From Methylococcus capsulatus str. Texas = ATCC 19069 (GTDB lineage: Bacteria; Pseudomonadota; Gammaproteobacteria; Methylococcales; Methylococcaceae): DNA of 64,000 nt. How positions within the stretch are numbered: position 1 is the stretch's first letter; each line of letters starts with the position of its first letter. Where the stretch lies: NCBI RefSeq assembly GCF_000424685.1, contig NZ_AUKJ01000017.1:5001-69000 (forward strand). Direction: 5' to 3'. Both the position numbers and the translations under genes were made by a program. Below are positions 49,238-58,832 of this stretch, piece by piece. The notes beneath the pieces are model-generated. The model ran no database searches. It had not been told where the DNA came from and saw nothing but the letters and a program-made list of their open reading frames with translations.

Positions 49238-49671
49238 GCGACATCCGCATCCAGAAGACCGGCGAGCCGGAAATCGTCGAGGCAAGTGATGGCCGACTGA
49301 CCCTGTCCCTGCCGATCCAGATCAAACGCCGCAGTGGTCGCAAACTGGTCGCCTTGCCGAATGGCGAAACCGCCCCGGTCAGACCGTGGGACGTGGCGCC
49401 GACCTCCATTCAACTGGCGCTGGCCAGGGGGCACTGCTGGCTGGCCATGCTGGAATCGGGGGAAGCGAAGTCCTTGAAGGAGATCGCCACGCGGGAAGGA
49501 ATCGACAACAGCTACGTCAGCCGCATGGTCAACCTGACGACGCTGGCGCCCGATATCGTGGCGGCCATCCTGGACGACGCATTGCCGAATCACATCACGC
49601 TGTTTGATCTGGCGGTTGATCCGCCAGCGCTGTGGGATGAGCAGCGATCTCGACTTACAGTTCGCGACTGA
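49234..49671 (+). CDS. Hypothetical protein trailing the serine recombinase
   Basis: 145-residue protein (MSDIRIQKTGEPEIVEASDG). The middle and end resemble a ParB-like helix-turn-helix: LKEIATREGIDNSYVSRMVN and LPNHITLFDLAVDPPALWDE. ATG overlaps the recombinase stop (ATGA). Proteins of this type commonly follow DUF2924-recombinase pairs and may act as regulators or directionality factors, which is inference. It remains open although the recombinase is broken. Confidence 0.65.
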   Translation: MSDIRIQKTGEPEIVEASDGRLTLSLPIQIKRRSGRKLVALPNGETAPVRPWDVAPTSIQLALARGHCWLAMLESGEAKSLKEIATREGIDNSYVSRMVNLTTLAPDIVAAILDDALPNHITLFDLAVDPPALWDEQRSRLTVRD

Positions 49672-49698
49672 ATTGTCGGTGACAGTGGGTGGTTGATG

Positions 49699-50616
49699 CT
49701 ACGGCTGCAGGTCAGTTATCAGCTGTTCCACCAGCTCGTGCGTGCTCGGCGCATACATCGGGAGCTGTCGGTGTGCTTGTCGAAATATCCCGACCAGCAA
49801 GCACGCCGTGAAGAGCCAGAAGTGTGACTCTTTGGCGAGCGTGCTACCGGATATCATTGCCTGGATGCGCACTGTAATGGGCGGATATTCCGCTGTTCCC
49901 CACCGAGCGCTCTCCGGAGTTATTTCGTGCAAGATCATTGCACCGAGGGCGATTCCCATCGATCGCTTATCCAGCACCCTGCTGAAAGCCTGGCCAACAG
50001 ACTGGGCATAACTTCCAACCTTGTCGGTTAGAAATGACCGCGCCCAGACATCGCACGCAATTTCTTCTTCGCGCCGATCGGTGGGGCAGTCGCCGTCGCT
50101 GAGAAATTTCACGTGCCGCAACTCATGAAGAAAGACGTAGGCGGTCGCCAGACAGACCAGATCGAAGGCCGCCATTTCTTGATGGTTGTTGAGAGCGTTC
50201 CGTTCTGATTCAGGACGCGGCACATCCTGCGGCCAAGTGACGTGAATCGAACTTTGTTCTTCGATAATTGATCGAGCTGAATTTGCACGAGACCTGTAAT
50301 CCATCTCGAAAGCAGCAAGCTCGTCATCGGCGCGCAGTATGTCTTCAAGGGCCCCGCCAGTGATGCCGGCCAGAATGATCGCTGGAGAGTAGGTCTCGAT
50401 CGATCTCCAGCCGTTGAAACCAAGCAGCCAGATTGCTTCGAGTGTCTTGTGGTCAAACTGGATGCGACCATTGCCGGCGCTGATGTTCACGCCTCGAGCG
50501 TCTTCGACTACGCAGACCTTGGGTGTATAGCGATTCCATAGGTCCTCAATTTCTTGTTTGCGTTCGGGCGCGGCGCCTTGCAGCAGAGCTTTAACAGCGA
50601 CGCCTGCCTCAACCAT
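49699..50616 (-). CDS. Lit-like (U49 family) metallopeptidase, phage exclusion
   Basis: 305-residue protein with a zinc-peptidase motif HELRH at residues 164-168 (YVFLHELRHVKFLSDGDCPT) and the following RREEEIACDVWARSFL, as in Lit of E. coli, which cleaves EF-Tu on phage T4 infection. A hydrophobic C-terminal segment is near 255-275. The start ATG 50616 overlaps the AbiEii stop by 8 bases (ATGGTTGA), the same kind of overlap as between the first two genes; ATG 50628 is an alternative. As third gene after an AbiE pair it may be an extra effector. The target is not known. Confidence 0.75.
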   Translation of the reverse strand: MVEAGVAVKALLQGAAPERKQEIEDLWNRYTPKVCVVEDARGVNISAGNGRIQFDHKTLEAIWLLGFNGWRSIETYSPAIILAGITGGALEDILRADDELAAFEMDYRSRANSARSIIEEQSSIHVTWPQDVPRPESERNALNNHQEMAAFDLVCLATAYVFLHELRHVKFLSDGDCPTDRREEEIACDVWARSFLTDKVGSYAQSVGQAFSRVLDKRSMGIALGAMILHEITPESARWGTAEYPPITVRIQAMISGSTLAKESHFWLFTACLLVGIFRQAHRQLPMYAPSTHELVEQLITDLQP

Positions 50617-51625
50617 TGCTGCACCCATTGATCGCTGTTTCCAGCGCGCGTAGACGATCGACGATGGCATCGAAAGTGGGAGGCTCGCCGATGAACATGC
50701 CGGCACCGATCATGCGCTGGAAGTCATCGCGCAACGCGGCTAGTGCGGTGTCTTCCGGAATCAGTTTGAGCTGCCCGGCCAGGCATGCGTCGTAGTTGGC
50801 GTAGCTCGCGTTGTAGAAGACCTTCTTGTGCTTGACGACGTCTGCGAGCAGAGCGCGATCGACCATAGCGGCTTGCCCATGTTCAATGTCGGCCAACATC
50901 GCCAAGTCGTACCAATGGCGTGACAGACGTTCAGCGCCTGTGCGGAACTCTTCGCGCTGACATTCGACGTGCATCAACGTCGCCTTCTCCCAGAAGGTAC
51001 GTGCCGGCGACAGCACACTGACCGTCGGCTGCGGGAATTCGAGTTCAGCGACATGTTCCGCAATGTCGGGCCGCACCACATGCTCCTCATTCGGCTCGGT
51101 GATGTTGCGGCCACCGAACTCGATCAGGACGCTGTTACCGACGTAGTCTCCGGATTTCTCGAGCACGGTCGGGTAGTGCACTCGCAACTGCTCGCCGTCA
51201 TCGTTGATTTCAAGACGGAATGCGTCGGCGCTGAACTCGGTGGCCAGCATCTTCTTGAAGTGCGGCGCCACGACACCGTGAGCATGGTCGCGCACGAAGG
51301 ACTTGAGATCCTCGCTGAACTTCTTCAGCCGATTGCGCGAGACCCCTTCGGCAAATGGGTCGAAGGTTCCGTCCAGTACTCGATAGTCGAGGGTGATGTC
51401 TACGTCCTCGGAGAAGCGTGCGATGGCTCCGAAAACTTTGGATAGTGAGGTGCCGCCCTTGAAGGCCATCGGAAGTCGATCGGGCATGGTGAACAGGGTC
51501 TGTAGCACCCAGCAGACCCATACATCTTTTTCCAGTACAACAGGTGAGCGTGCAAGCTGCGGAGCAAGCGCCCGGTAAATTTGGGACTGCTCTTCTCGTT
51601 CGAGATGCAGGAAGGACTCAGGCAT
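50609..51625 (-). CDS. AbiEii/AbiGii-type nucleotidyltransferase toxin
   Basis: 338-residue toxin of the AbiEii family. The nucleotidyltransferase core reads FKGGTSLSKVFGAIARFSED, GGTSLSK near residues 57-63 and catalytic acidic residues Asp74/Asp76 in SEDVDI. A third motif lies near VLIEFGGR, and the helical C-terminus has the LSRHWYDLAML block. AbiEii toxins modify RNA (some use tRNA) to abort phage infection and are held by AbiEi. The ATG overlaps the antitoxin-like gene by 8 bases (ATGCCTGA). Confidence 0.87.
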   Translation of the reverse strand: MPESFLHLEREEQSQIYRALAPQLARSPVVLEKDVWVCWVLQTLFTMPDRLPMAFKGGTSLSKVFGAIARFSEDVDITLDYRVLDGTFDPFAEGVSRNRLKKFSEDLKSFVRDHAHGVVAPHFKKMLATEFSADAFRLEINDDGEQLRVHYPTVLEKSGDYVGNSVLIEFGGRNITEPNEEHVVRPDIAEHVAELEFPQPTVSVLSPARTFWEKATLMHVECQREEFRTGAERLSRHWYDLAMLADIEHGQAAMVDRALLADVVKHKKVFYNASYANYDACLAGQLKLIPEDTALAALRDDFQRMIGAGMFIGEPPTFDAIVDRLRALETAINGCSNG

Positions 51626-52238
51626 GAGCTGCCATCCGCTCGTTTCGGAAGATGGCGTCGCTCATCCACGCAGGCATCGAGCTGGTGGCTGACTTCAGCA
51701 CCTCGAACTCGCTCGATCCCAGCTTGCGCCGAATCTTCTCGACGAGAGCTGGAGTCACTTCCTTCTTGCCGAGATACCACATCGCCGCCAGCGCGAGCCC
51801 GGCGGGTCGACCCGCCAGGGCCAACTTGCGCTGACAGACGTGCTGCAGACGGATCTCCATCTTCCCCACGCGGATGCGCTTCGACGGGCCGGATGTCACG
51901 AATACCGACTGGGTCGGAACCTGCGTGGTTAGTTCGAGCCGACGCGCCGCTTCGGCACCGTGAACCTGGACGACGGCACCCGTCGTCTTGGCGACGGTCT
52001 CGGCCACCTTCAGCGGCGAGGGGCTAACCTTGCCGACGAAACGGCTAACCTCGGGACGCACAAAGACACCGCGCGTCACGCGCTCGATCGACCCTGCCTT
52101 GACGAGGCGGGAGAGGGTCTGATCGACGGACGCACGCGTGCCGCACTCAAGGAATGCCGTCGGGGTGAAAGGCTCCCCAATCGGCATCGCCTCAATGCGC
52201 GCGCGAATCAGCTCGGCAGTCTTGGTCGTCGTGTTCAT
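51618..52238 (-). CDS. AbiEi-like antitoxin (DUF6088 type)
   Basis: 206-residue protein with an N-terminal winged helix-turn-helix (ELIRARIEAMPIGEPFTPTA ... VDQTLSRLVKAGSIERVTRG) and a C-terminal antitoxin domain (VHGAEAARRLELTTQVPTQS). This architecture matches AbiEi/DUF6088 antitoxins, which repress their operon and neutralise the toxin. ATG 52238 sits about 8 bases after a TATATT box, so the mRNA would be nearly leaderless; the ORF is open further up to 52274 but that would precede the transcription start. Confidence 0.82.
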   Translation of the reverse strand: MNTTTKTAELIRARIEAMPIGEPFTPTAFLECGTRASVDQTLSRLVKAGSIERVTRGVFVRPEVSRFVGKVSPSPLKVAETVAKTTGAVVQVHGAEAARRLELTTQVPTQSVFVTSGPSKRIRVGKMEIRLQHVCQRKLALAGRPAGLALAAMWYLGKKEVTPALVEKIRRKLGSSEFEVLKSATSSMPAWMSDAIFRNERMAAHA

Positions 52239-52245
52239 GTACGAA

Positions 52246-52274
52246 AATATATGCGAGTTTCTGACAAACTGCAA
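52246..52274 (-). promoter_or_regulatory. Promoter of the AbiE-Lit operon, leaderless
   Basis: Minus strand: TTGCAG (52269-52274), 17 bases, TATATT (52246-52251). The expected start coincides with the A of ATG 52238. The region is visibly AT-rich compared with its surroundings. Between 52275 and 52540 I see no gene. Confidence 0.6.
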
Positions 52275-52544
52275 GTGCGATAGCTAGCTGGGGTGCGCGT
52301 GGTTCCCTCTGGCAGCCAATGCTGCAATCCAACCGCTTGATTCGTCCGCGCGTAACTCTTTGATCTGTGTGGGGCCGCGTTGGGGCCTTTGCGGACTTCG
52401 GGCCAGTTTCAGGGAGCGAGGTCGGAGCGAGGAATGCCAAGGAGAGAGTGGAATACGGCGCGAAACTGGCTGACGGGCTGACCGGCGAAGTCCGCAGGCT
52501 TCCGCAGGAACCCTCAACAACACGCGGGAACCGGCGCGATCAGG

Positions 52545-52580
52545 CAAGAAAAAACCCCAACCGAGAACGGTTGGGGTTTT
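52545..52580 (-). terminator. ssrA intrinsic terminator
   Basis: aaaaccccaacc (52551-52562) pairs perfectly with ggttggggtttt (52569-52580) around a 6-nt loop. On the minus strand it is followed by a T run, directly after the tmRNA 3' end. Confidence 0.88.
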
Positions 52581-52585
52581 GATAT

Positions 52586-52942
52586 TGGTGGAGGCGGCGG
52601 GAATTGAACCCGCGTCCGCAAATCCTCTGCCATCGGTTCTACATGCATATCCACTCTATTGATTTAGCCGGACGCTACCCGAGTGGCAGGGAAGACGGAC
52701 GGCGATTCCGTTGGGTTTTAGCGCTTCGGCCCCGGACAGACTTCAGCGCGAGCTTACAATTGGGTTACCCCCAACCAGCCGCTTGTAAGCGAGCTGCTGA
52801 TCAGAGGCCGGCCGGCTTAAGCGGCCAGTGCGTAAACGTCGTCGTTGGCGTTTATTTGGTTTGCAGATGGATTTACGAGGTTATCTGCACCTCGGCATGC
52901 ACCTCAGGTTTCGCGATCCACGTCGAAGCCATGTCGCCCCCG
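52586..52942 (-). ncRNA. ssrA: tmRNA (ssrA)
   Basis: The transfer-messenger RNA rescues stalled ribosomes. The 5' end reads gggggcgacatggcttcgac, and the 3' end is a tRNA-Ala-like T arm and acceptor (gggttcaattcccgccgcct then CACCA). The tag reading frame is 52817-52849 and encodes ANDDVYALAA followed by TAA. The 3' CCA is encoded. Its 3' end faces the accessory island, a classic integration site. Confidence 0.96.
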
Positions 52943-53059
52943 GGTTGACAAGTCAGACCGCGCGGTTCAATGAAAGTTTCCCTGACGGCCGATCTGAACC
53001 CATCATACCAGAAAAAACCGTGGGCTTGGGCGGAGGGGCAGGCCCCTCCGCGCGTGGCA

Positions 53060-53527
53060 TCATATTTCGTGGAGCATCTGCTGTGTGTCGCGGACGATGC
53101 GCTGTTTTTCCTTCTCGCTCGCCTCGGCCAGATTGTTGAAGACGTTCCGGGCCTTGGGATCGTCCATTTCCGCCGCTGCTTCCTTGTACAGGGTCACGAG
53201 GGCGTCGTCGAAGGCGCAGGCGATTTGCACCACTTCGTCCACGCTCATGCCGGGACGGGGTTTGGTCTTTGCCAGCAGCTCTTCGACATGGTCGCTGGGG
53301 GCGAACTGCAGCCAGGTATTGAGAAGGGCACTGCGGGCGTTTTCCTCGAAACGCTCCAGCATTTCCTTCTGTTCGTCTTCGTGCCGGCTCAGATAGTCGA
53401 GAGCCATCTTCAACCGGATTTCCGACTGATCCGTCTGTTTTTTCAAGGTTTCGTAGTAGGCTCGTATTTGATCGTGGAGTTCTTTGCCATGATCCAGAAC
53501 ATCCCTGACCTGTTCGAAATTTTTCAT
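53060..53527 (-). CDS. Ferritin-like helical protein
   Basis: 155-residue, almost wholly helical acidic protein. Helices carry YLSRHEDEQKEMLERFEENA and TLYKEAAAEMDDPKARNVFN, resembling the Glu/His pattern of ferritin-like two- or four-helix bundles such as rubrerythrin relatives. Metal binding and function are not established. ATG has ggagg upstream. It stands alone between ssrA and cysD, with a palindromic site in the shared upstream region. Confidence 0.65.
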   Translation of the reverse strand: MKNFEQVRDVLDHGKELHDQIRAYYETLKKQTDQSEIRLKMALDYLSRHEDEQKEMLERFEENARSALLNTWLQFAPSDHVEELLAKTKPRPGMSVDEVVQIACAFDDALVTLYKEAAAEMDDPKARNVFNNLAEASEKEKQRIVRDTQQMLHEI

Positions 53528-53569
53528 GATGCCATCCTCCGTGCTGTAGGTCGCCTCGGCATATTTTGC

Positions 53570-53583
53570 TTTGGTGCACCAAA
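53570..53583. promoter_or_regulatory. Perfect 14-bp palindrome upstream of the ferritin-like gene
   Basis: tttggtgcaccaaa is self-complementary and flanked by AT-rich arms (atattttgc, aaatatc). It lies 43 bases upstream of the ferritin-like start and about 190 bases before cysD. Likely a dimeric regulator site. The regulator is unknown. Confidence 0.4.
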
Positions 53584-53772
53584 AATATCAGGGTGATTGT
53601 CATCGGGCCGCGACGTCGAAATCCGGCTCCGCAAGCGGCCATATAGCGCTTCGGCGGGAAGGAGTCAATGGTCCTGTTGCGTGCGGCGGCAATGCTCGGT
53701 CATGAGCCGGAGGCACGTTGTGGTATTCTTTGCAGGTTTCACCGAACCCTATTTTTCTCTCGGCCGTACCGC

Positions 53773-54681
53773 ATGAACGCACACAAATTGACCCACCTGA
53801 AGCAGCTGGAGTCGGAGAGCATCCACATATTTCGGGAAGTGGTGAGCGAGTTTGAGCGGCCGGTGATGCTGTACTCGATCGGAAAGGACTCGGCGGTGAT
53901 GCTGCATCTGGCGATGAAGGCGTTTTACCCGGGCAAGCCGCCGTTTCCGCTGATGCACGTGGACACGACCTGGAAGTTCCGCGACATGATCGCCTTCCGC
54001 GACCGGCGGGCGCAGGAGCTGGGGCTGGACCTCATCATCCACGTCAACGAAGAGGGCGTGCGCCAGGGCATCAATCCCTTCGTCCACGGCAGCAAGAAGC
54101 ACACCGACATCATGAAGACCGAAGGGCTCAAACAGGCCCTGGACAAGTACCGCTTCGACGCCGCCTTCGGCGGGGCCCGCCGGGACGAGGAGAAATCCCG
54201 CGCCAAGGAGCGGGTGTACTCGTTCCGCGACAGGCATCACCGCTGGGACCCCAAGAACCAGCGCCCCGAGCTGTGGAACCTGTACAACGGCAAGATCAAC
54301 AAGGGTGAGAGCATCCGTGTGTTCCCCCTGTCCAACTGGACCGAACTCGACGTCTGGCAGTACATCTACCTGGAAGACATCCCCATCGTCCCGCTGTACT
54401 TCGCCGCCGAGCGGCCGGTGGTCGAGCGCGATGGCATGCTGATCATGGTGGATGATGAGCGCATGCCGCTGTTGCCCGGCGAAGTGCCGATGCGGAAGAA
54501 AGTGCGGTTCCGCACCCTGGGCTGCTACCCCTTGACCGGCGCCATCGAATCCGACGCCGCCACGTTGCCGGAGATCATCCAGGAAATGCTGCTGACCAGG
54601 ACCTCCGAGCGCCAGGGCCGGCTCATCGACCACGACCAGGCCGGGTCCATGGAAGAAAAGAAGAAGGAAGGGTATTTCTGA
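53773..54681 (+). CDS. cysD: Sulfate adenylyltransferase subunit 2 (CysD)
   Basis: 302-residue small subunit of ATP sulfurylase, a PAPS-reductase-fold enzyme that makes APS from sulfate and ATP with CysN. The PP-loop is visible as [20 protein letters not shown] near residue 31. [20 protein letters not shown] and [17 protein letters not shown] are diagnostic. The C-terminus ends [10 protein letters not shown], normal for CysD. ATG 53773 matches family length. cysN follows after a 117-base gap containing a palindromic repeat. Confidence 0.96.
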   Translation: MNAHKLTHLKQLESESIHIFREVVSEFERPVMLYSIGKDSAVMLHLAMKAFYPGKPPFPLMHVDTTWKFRDMIAFRDRRAQELGLDLIIHVNEEGVRQGINPFVHGSKKHTDIMKTEGLKQALDKYRFDAAFGGARRDEEKSRAKERVYSFRDRHHRWDPKNQRPELWNLYNGKINKGESIRVFPLSNWTELDVWQYIYLEDIPIVPLYFAAERPVVERDGMLIMVDDERMPLLPGEVPMRKKVRFRTLGCYPLTGAIESDAATLPEIIQEMLLTRTSERQGRLIDHDQAGSMEEKKKEGYF

Positions 54682-54740
54682 CCATCGGTGCCCCATGCCG
54701 TTGCAGATTCCGATGGCAATGACGGTTTCCCTCGCCCCGG

Positions 54741-54761
54741 CCCTCTCCCCAAGGGAGAGGG
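54741..54761. repeat. Palindromic repeat between cysD and cysN
   Basis: ccctctccc (54741-54749), 3-nt loop, gggagaggg (54753-54761): a perfect 9-bp stem preceded by ctcgccccgg. It is of the same general CCCTC...GAGGG kind as the repeat at 13485-13522. Its position in the operon may affect mRNA stability or relative expression. Confidence 0.6.
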
Positions 54762-54798
54762 CGATTCGGCATTCGCTCCGCGACTTTTGATCACGCCC

Positions 54799-56448
54799 AT
54801 GTCACACCAATCCGACCTCATCGGCACCGACATCCACGCATACCTGGCCCAGCACGAGCGGAAGGAGCTCTTGCGGCTCCTCACCTGTGGCAGCGTCGAC
54901 GACGGCAAGAGCACCCTGATCGGGCGGCTGCTGCACGATTCCCAGATGATCTACGAGGACCAGCTCAGTGCGGTGCGGCGAGACAGCGTCAAATCCGGCA
55001 CCACCGGCGGCGAACTCGACTTGGCCCTGTTGGTCGACGGCCTGCAGGCCGAGCGCGAGCAGGGCATCACCATCGACGTCGCCTACCGCTACTTCTCCAC
55101 GACCCAGCGCAAGTTCATCATCGCCGACACCCCTGGCCACGAGCAGTACACCCGCAACATGGCCACCGGCGCCTCCACCTGTGACCTGGCCATCATCCTG
55201 ATCGACGCCCGCCACGGAGTGCAAGTGCAGACCCGCCGCCACAGCTACATCGTGTCGCTCCTGGGGATCAGGCATGTCCTGGTCGCCATCAACAAGATGG
55301 ATCTGGTGGACCATAGCGAAGCCGTGTTCGACCGTATCCGCGCCGACTACCTCGCCTTCGCCGACAAGCTCGAGCTGCACGACGTGCGCTTCATCCCGAT
55401 CTCCGCCTTGAACGGCGACAACGTGGTGCACAAGAGCGCGGCCATGCCCTGGTACGGCGGGCCGTCCCTGATCGATCTGCTCAACACTCTCGAGATCGCC
55501 CAGGACCGGAACTTCGACGACCCGCGCTTCCCGGTGCAGTACGTCAACCGGCCCCACCTCGACTTCCGCGGCTACAGCGGCACCGTCGCCGCCGGGGTGT
55601 TCAAACCGGGCGACCCGGTCCTGGTGCTGCCGGCCAAGACGACCAGCCGGATCCAGTCCATCGTCACCTACGACGGCGAACTGGAGGCAGCCTTCCCGCC
55701 CCAGGCCGTCACCCTCACCCTGGAGGACGAGATCGACGTCAGCCGCGGCGACCTCCTGGTGCATCCGGACCGCCTGCCGCACCTCGACAGCCGCTTCGAG
55801 GCGCATCTGGTGTGGATGACCGAAGCACCGCTGATTCCGGGGAAGCAATACCTCCTCAAGCACGCCACCCGGACCCTCACCGGCTCGGTGGCCGCCATCC
55901 GCCACCGGATCGACGTCAACACCTTGGAACAGCACCCGGCCGGTCAGCTCAATCTCAACGAGATCGGTTTGTGCGAGCTGGCATTGAGCGTTCCGCTGGC
56001 ATTCGACGCCTATGCCCGCTGCAAGGATACCGGCGCCTTCATCGTCATCGACCGGCTGACCAACGTCACCGTCGGCGCCGGCATGATTTCAGGTCCGGTC
56101 CAGGGCGAAACCGGCTTCCGCAAGGTCACCGCCGAGGAGCGCGCCGCCCGCTTCGGCCAGAAGGCCCTCACTGTCTGGCTCACCGGACCCCAGCGTCATG
56201 AGATGGCCTATCGGCTCGAGCGGGCCCTGTTCGACATCGGCCATCCGGCGACGGTGCTCGAGGACGAAGGTTTCGGTGCCGAGCTGATCCGGGCGGCGCA
56301 ACTCGTCAACCACGCCGGGCTGATCTGTTTGTGCCCGCTGATGCATGCCGATTTCGGTGCGGGCGAGGGACGGCTGGTGCTGTCGGTGGAGGGACGGGAT
56401 GTGGCCGACCTCATCGAGGAGCTGCGCCGGCAGGGCGTTCTGTCCTGA
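54799..56448 (+). CDS. cysN: Sulfate adenylyltransferase subunit 1 (CysN) with vestigial CysC tail
   Basis: 549-residue GTPase subunit of ATP sulfurylase. G motifs: GSVDDGKST near residue 31, [12 protein letters not shown] near 115 and NKMDL near 167; barrel domains follow to about residue 450. An extra 90 residues resemble the start and end of APS kinase ([48 protein letters not shown]) but the P-loop is lost, reading GPQRHEMA. It is longer than E. coli CysN and shorter than fused CysNC. The 3' end overlaps comEC by 38 bases, tail to tail. Confidence 0.94.
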   Translation: MSHQSDLIGTDIHAYLAQHERKELLRLLTCGSVDDGKSTLIGRLLHDSQMIYEDQLSAVRRDSVKSGTTGGELDLALLVDGLQAEREQGITIDVAYRYFSTTQRKFIIADTPGHEQYTRNMATGASTCDLAIILIDARHGVQVQTRRHSYIVSLLGIRHVLVAINKMDLVDHSEAVFDRIRADYLAFADKLELHDVRFIPISALNGDNVVHKSAAMPWYGGPSLIDLLNTLEIAQDRNFDDPRFPVQYVNRPHLDFRGYSGTVAAGVFKPGDPVLVLPAKTTSRIQSIVTYDGELEAAFPPQAVTLTLEDEIDVSRGDLLVHPDRLPHLDSRFEAHLVWMTEAPLIPGKQYLLKHATRTLTGSVAAIRHRIDVNTLEQHPAGQLNLNEIGLCELALSVPLAFDAYARCKDTGAFIVIDRLTNVTVGAGMISGPVQGETGFRKVTAEERAARFGQKALTVWLTGPQRHEMAYRLERALFDIGHPATVLEDEGFGAELIRAAQLVNHAGLICLCPLMHADFGAGEGRLVLSVEGRDVADLIEELRRQGVLS

Positions 56449-58768
56449 TCGCGGTGTCGTGCCAGTAGCGGCGGTGGCGCAGACGGTAGGGAAGGATCTC
56501 GGTCCCTGGACCCTCGGCAGCGGGCAGAACGGTCAGTGCGCCGCCGCTGGCGGTGTCGAACACCCGGATGCCGAAGCGCCGGTAACGTTCCATCACCTGG
56601 GGACTCGGGAATCCCCAGCGGTTGCGGTAGCCGGCCGAAACCAGAACGGTGGATGGCCGTACTTCGCTCAGGAATTCCGGGCTGGACGAGGTCTTGCTGC
56701 CGTGATGCGGCGCGAGCAGTACCTCGCTCGCCAGCGCGGTGCCGTGGCGCCTCACCAGAGCGGATTCGGCGTCGCGCTCGATGTCGCCGGTCAACAGGGC
56801 GCTGCCCTGGGCGGCGCTGATCTTCATCACGCAGGAGATGTCGTTTTCCTTGCCGCCCGGGTTTGCTCCCTCGGCGCTCCCCGGGGCGGGCGGCCACAGC
56901 ATCTCGAACCGCACTCCGTCCCATTCCCAGTTTTGCCCCGCGTGGCAGGCTCTTGCGCCGGGATGGAAAAGTTTGTCCGGTGCGCTGCTCAGGGCCACGG
57001 TGACCGGGAAGCGCCGTAGCAGGGCGGCGGCTCCTCCGATGTGGTCGTTGTCGCCATGACTGACCACCAGGGTATCGATGGCCGAGATGTCGCGGCTGCG
57101 AAGATAAGGCTCCAGTACTGCCGTGCCTATGTCGAAGCTGTCGCTCAGCCGTGCGCCGGTGTCGAACACAAGGGTATGGGCATGGGTTTCCACGACGCTG
57201 GCCAGTGCCTGGCCGACGTCCAGCACGGTGAGCCGATAGCTGCCCTCCGAAGGTGGAGCGGGGGCATGGGTCGCGGCCGGCAGCAGCAGGAACAGGCCCA
57301 GCCAGCGTCCCGGAATGCCGCGCGGGACCATCAGCACCGCTACGCCTAAGGCCGCGAGTAGCGCCATCGGAAACGGCGGGGCGGCATGCTGCCATTGAGC
57401 CCAGGATAGGGCGGAGAGCCATTCGAGCGCTTTCCAGCTCCAGGCGACGAGCGTTTCCGTGAATCCCATCAAGACCTCCCCCACTGCGGGCCACACCAGG
57501 AGCACCAGGGCGCTGAACAGCGCCAGAGGTGTGATCGCCAGGCCCAGCACCGGTACGGCGAACAGGTTCGCCAAGGGCGAGACCAAGGAGATCTGGCCGA
57601 AGAAGAACAACAGCGCCGGCGCGAGGCCGAGGCTGGTAGCCCAGTTGGTCCAGGCCAGCCCGCCGACGAGACCGGGGCGATGCAGGCGGCCGGTCAGCAG
57701 ATAGAGGATGAATGCGACTGCCAGGAAGGACAGCCAGAACCCCGGCGAGGTCACGGCCAGCGGGTCGAGCAGGACGACGGCGGCGAGCGCCAGTGCAAGG
57801 GTACGGGCGGGGCGCAGGTGGCGCTGGGCGATGATGCCGCCCATGGCGATCGCGATCATGAGCAGCGCCCGCCGTGTCGGTATCGCGAAGCCGGTGAGGG
57901 CGGAATAGGCGGCTGCCGCGGTGATGGCCGCGCTGGCCGCCAGGGCCGACGGTGGGCAGCGCATCACGTGCAGCTGGGTGGTGGCTCTTGCCGTGACGGC
58001 GTAAGCCAGGAAGGCGATCAGGCCGATATGGGAGCCGGAAATCGCGATCAGATGGGCGGTGCCGGTGCGCCGCAGCACCTCCCACTGGGGCGGGGCGATG
58101 GCGTCTTCCGCGCCCAAGACCAGCGCACGGATCACGCCGTCAAAAGGGCTTCCGGCCTGGGTATCATGGATGCGATCCGACAAGAACTGGCGCCACGCGC
58201 CCGGCAGCCATGGGTTCGCCGGCTTCAGCAGCACGTTGCCGGTGGACTCGCGCACATAGCCGAGGGCGCGGATGTTCCGGGAGAACAGCCAGAGTTCGTA
58301 GTCCATCCCTCCGGGATTGAGCATGCCGTGTGGCCGTTTGAGCCGGACGGTCAGACGCCAGTGCTCGCCCGCGTGGATGGTGCGGCCGGCGTCGTACCAG
58401 GTCAGACGGAGATGTCTGGGAACTCGGGAGTCTTCCGGACCGAGGATCCGGTCGACGTCGAATTCGAAGCGCACGCTCCGTTCATTCGGCTCCGGCAGGC
58501 TGGCGACGGTGCCTTCGATGTGGATGTCCCGGCCTTCGAGCTCGTGGGGCAGGTCGTCATGCAGGCGGAGTAGGGCGAACGCCGAGGCCCAGACAAAGCC
58601 CAGCAGCAGCGCGCAACCGAGAAACCAGCGGCAGAAGAAGAGGATCGCTGCGGCGATGGCGAAGCCGGCCAGCAGCATCGGCGACGGCAGTTCCGGCAGC
58701 GTCTGCACGGCGATCACGCCACTGACGAAGCCCAGCAGCGCCGCCATGCCGCCGCGGCCCGCGTTCAT
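56411..58768 (-). CDS. comEC: DNA internalisation competence protein ComEC/Rec2
   Basis: 785-residue membrane channel for DNA uptake. N-terminal helices and an OB-like DUF4131 domain (about 60-190) precede the competence domain with [20 protein letters not shown] near residue 245 and about ten membrane segments. The C-terminal metallo-beta-lactamase-like domain (about 530-760) shows [20 protein letters not shown] and [16 protein letters not shown] 58768 was preferred, since the upstream codons overlap the divergent gene. Its presence suggests natural transformation is possible. Confidence 0.92.
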   Translation of the reverse strand: MNAGRGGMAALLGFVSGVIAVQTLPELPSPMLLAGFAIAAAILFFCRWFLGCALLLGFVWASAFALLRLHDDLPHELEGRDIHIEGTVASLPEPNERSVRFEFDVDRILGPEDSRVPRHLRLTWYDAGRTIHAGEHWRLTVRLKRPHGMLNPGGMDYELWLFSRNIRALGYVRESTGNVLLKPANPWLPGAWRQFLSDRIHDTQAGSPFDGVIRALVLGAEDAIAPPQWEVLRRTGTAHLIAISGSHIGLIAFLAYAVTARATTQLHVMRCPPSALAASAAITAAAAYSALTGFAIPTRRALLMIAIAMGGIIAQRHLRPARTLALALAAVVLLDPLAVTSPGFWLSFLAVAFILYLLTGRLHRPGLVGGLAWTNWATSLGLAPALLFFFGQISLVSPLANLFAVPVLGLAITPLALFSALVLLVWPAVGEVLMGFTETLVAWSWKALEWLSALSWAQWQHAAPPFPMALLAALGVAVLMVPRGIPGRWLGLFLLLPAATHAPAPPSEGSYRLTVLDVGQALASVVETHAHTLVFDTGARLSDSFDIGTAVLEPYLRSRDISAIDTLVVSHGDNDHIGGAAALLRRFPVTVALSSAPDKLFHPGARACHAGQNWEWDGVRFEMLWPPAPGSAEGANPGGKENDISCVMKISAAQGSALLTGDIERDAESALVRRHGTALASEVLLAPHHGSKTSSSPEFLSEVRPSTVLVSAGYRNRWGFPSPQVMERYRRFGIRVFDTASGGALTVLPAAEGPGTEILPYRLRHRRYWHDTAIRTERPAGAAPR

Positions 58769-58832
58769 CTTTGCCAACGGAGCACGTACAATAGCCGCCC
58801 CGGCCGACAACCTCATCAGTACCAGACGCCTC

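Noticed and set aside
53570-53583. NtrC binding site
   Set aside because: NtrC sites have the half-sites TGCACC and GGTGCA separated by several bases; here they overlap at one centre.
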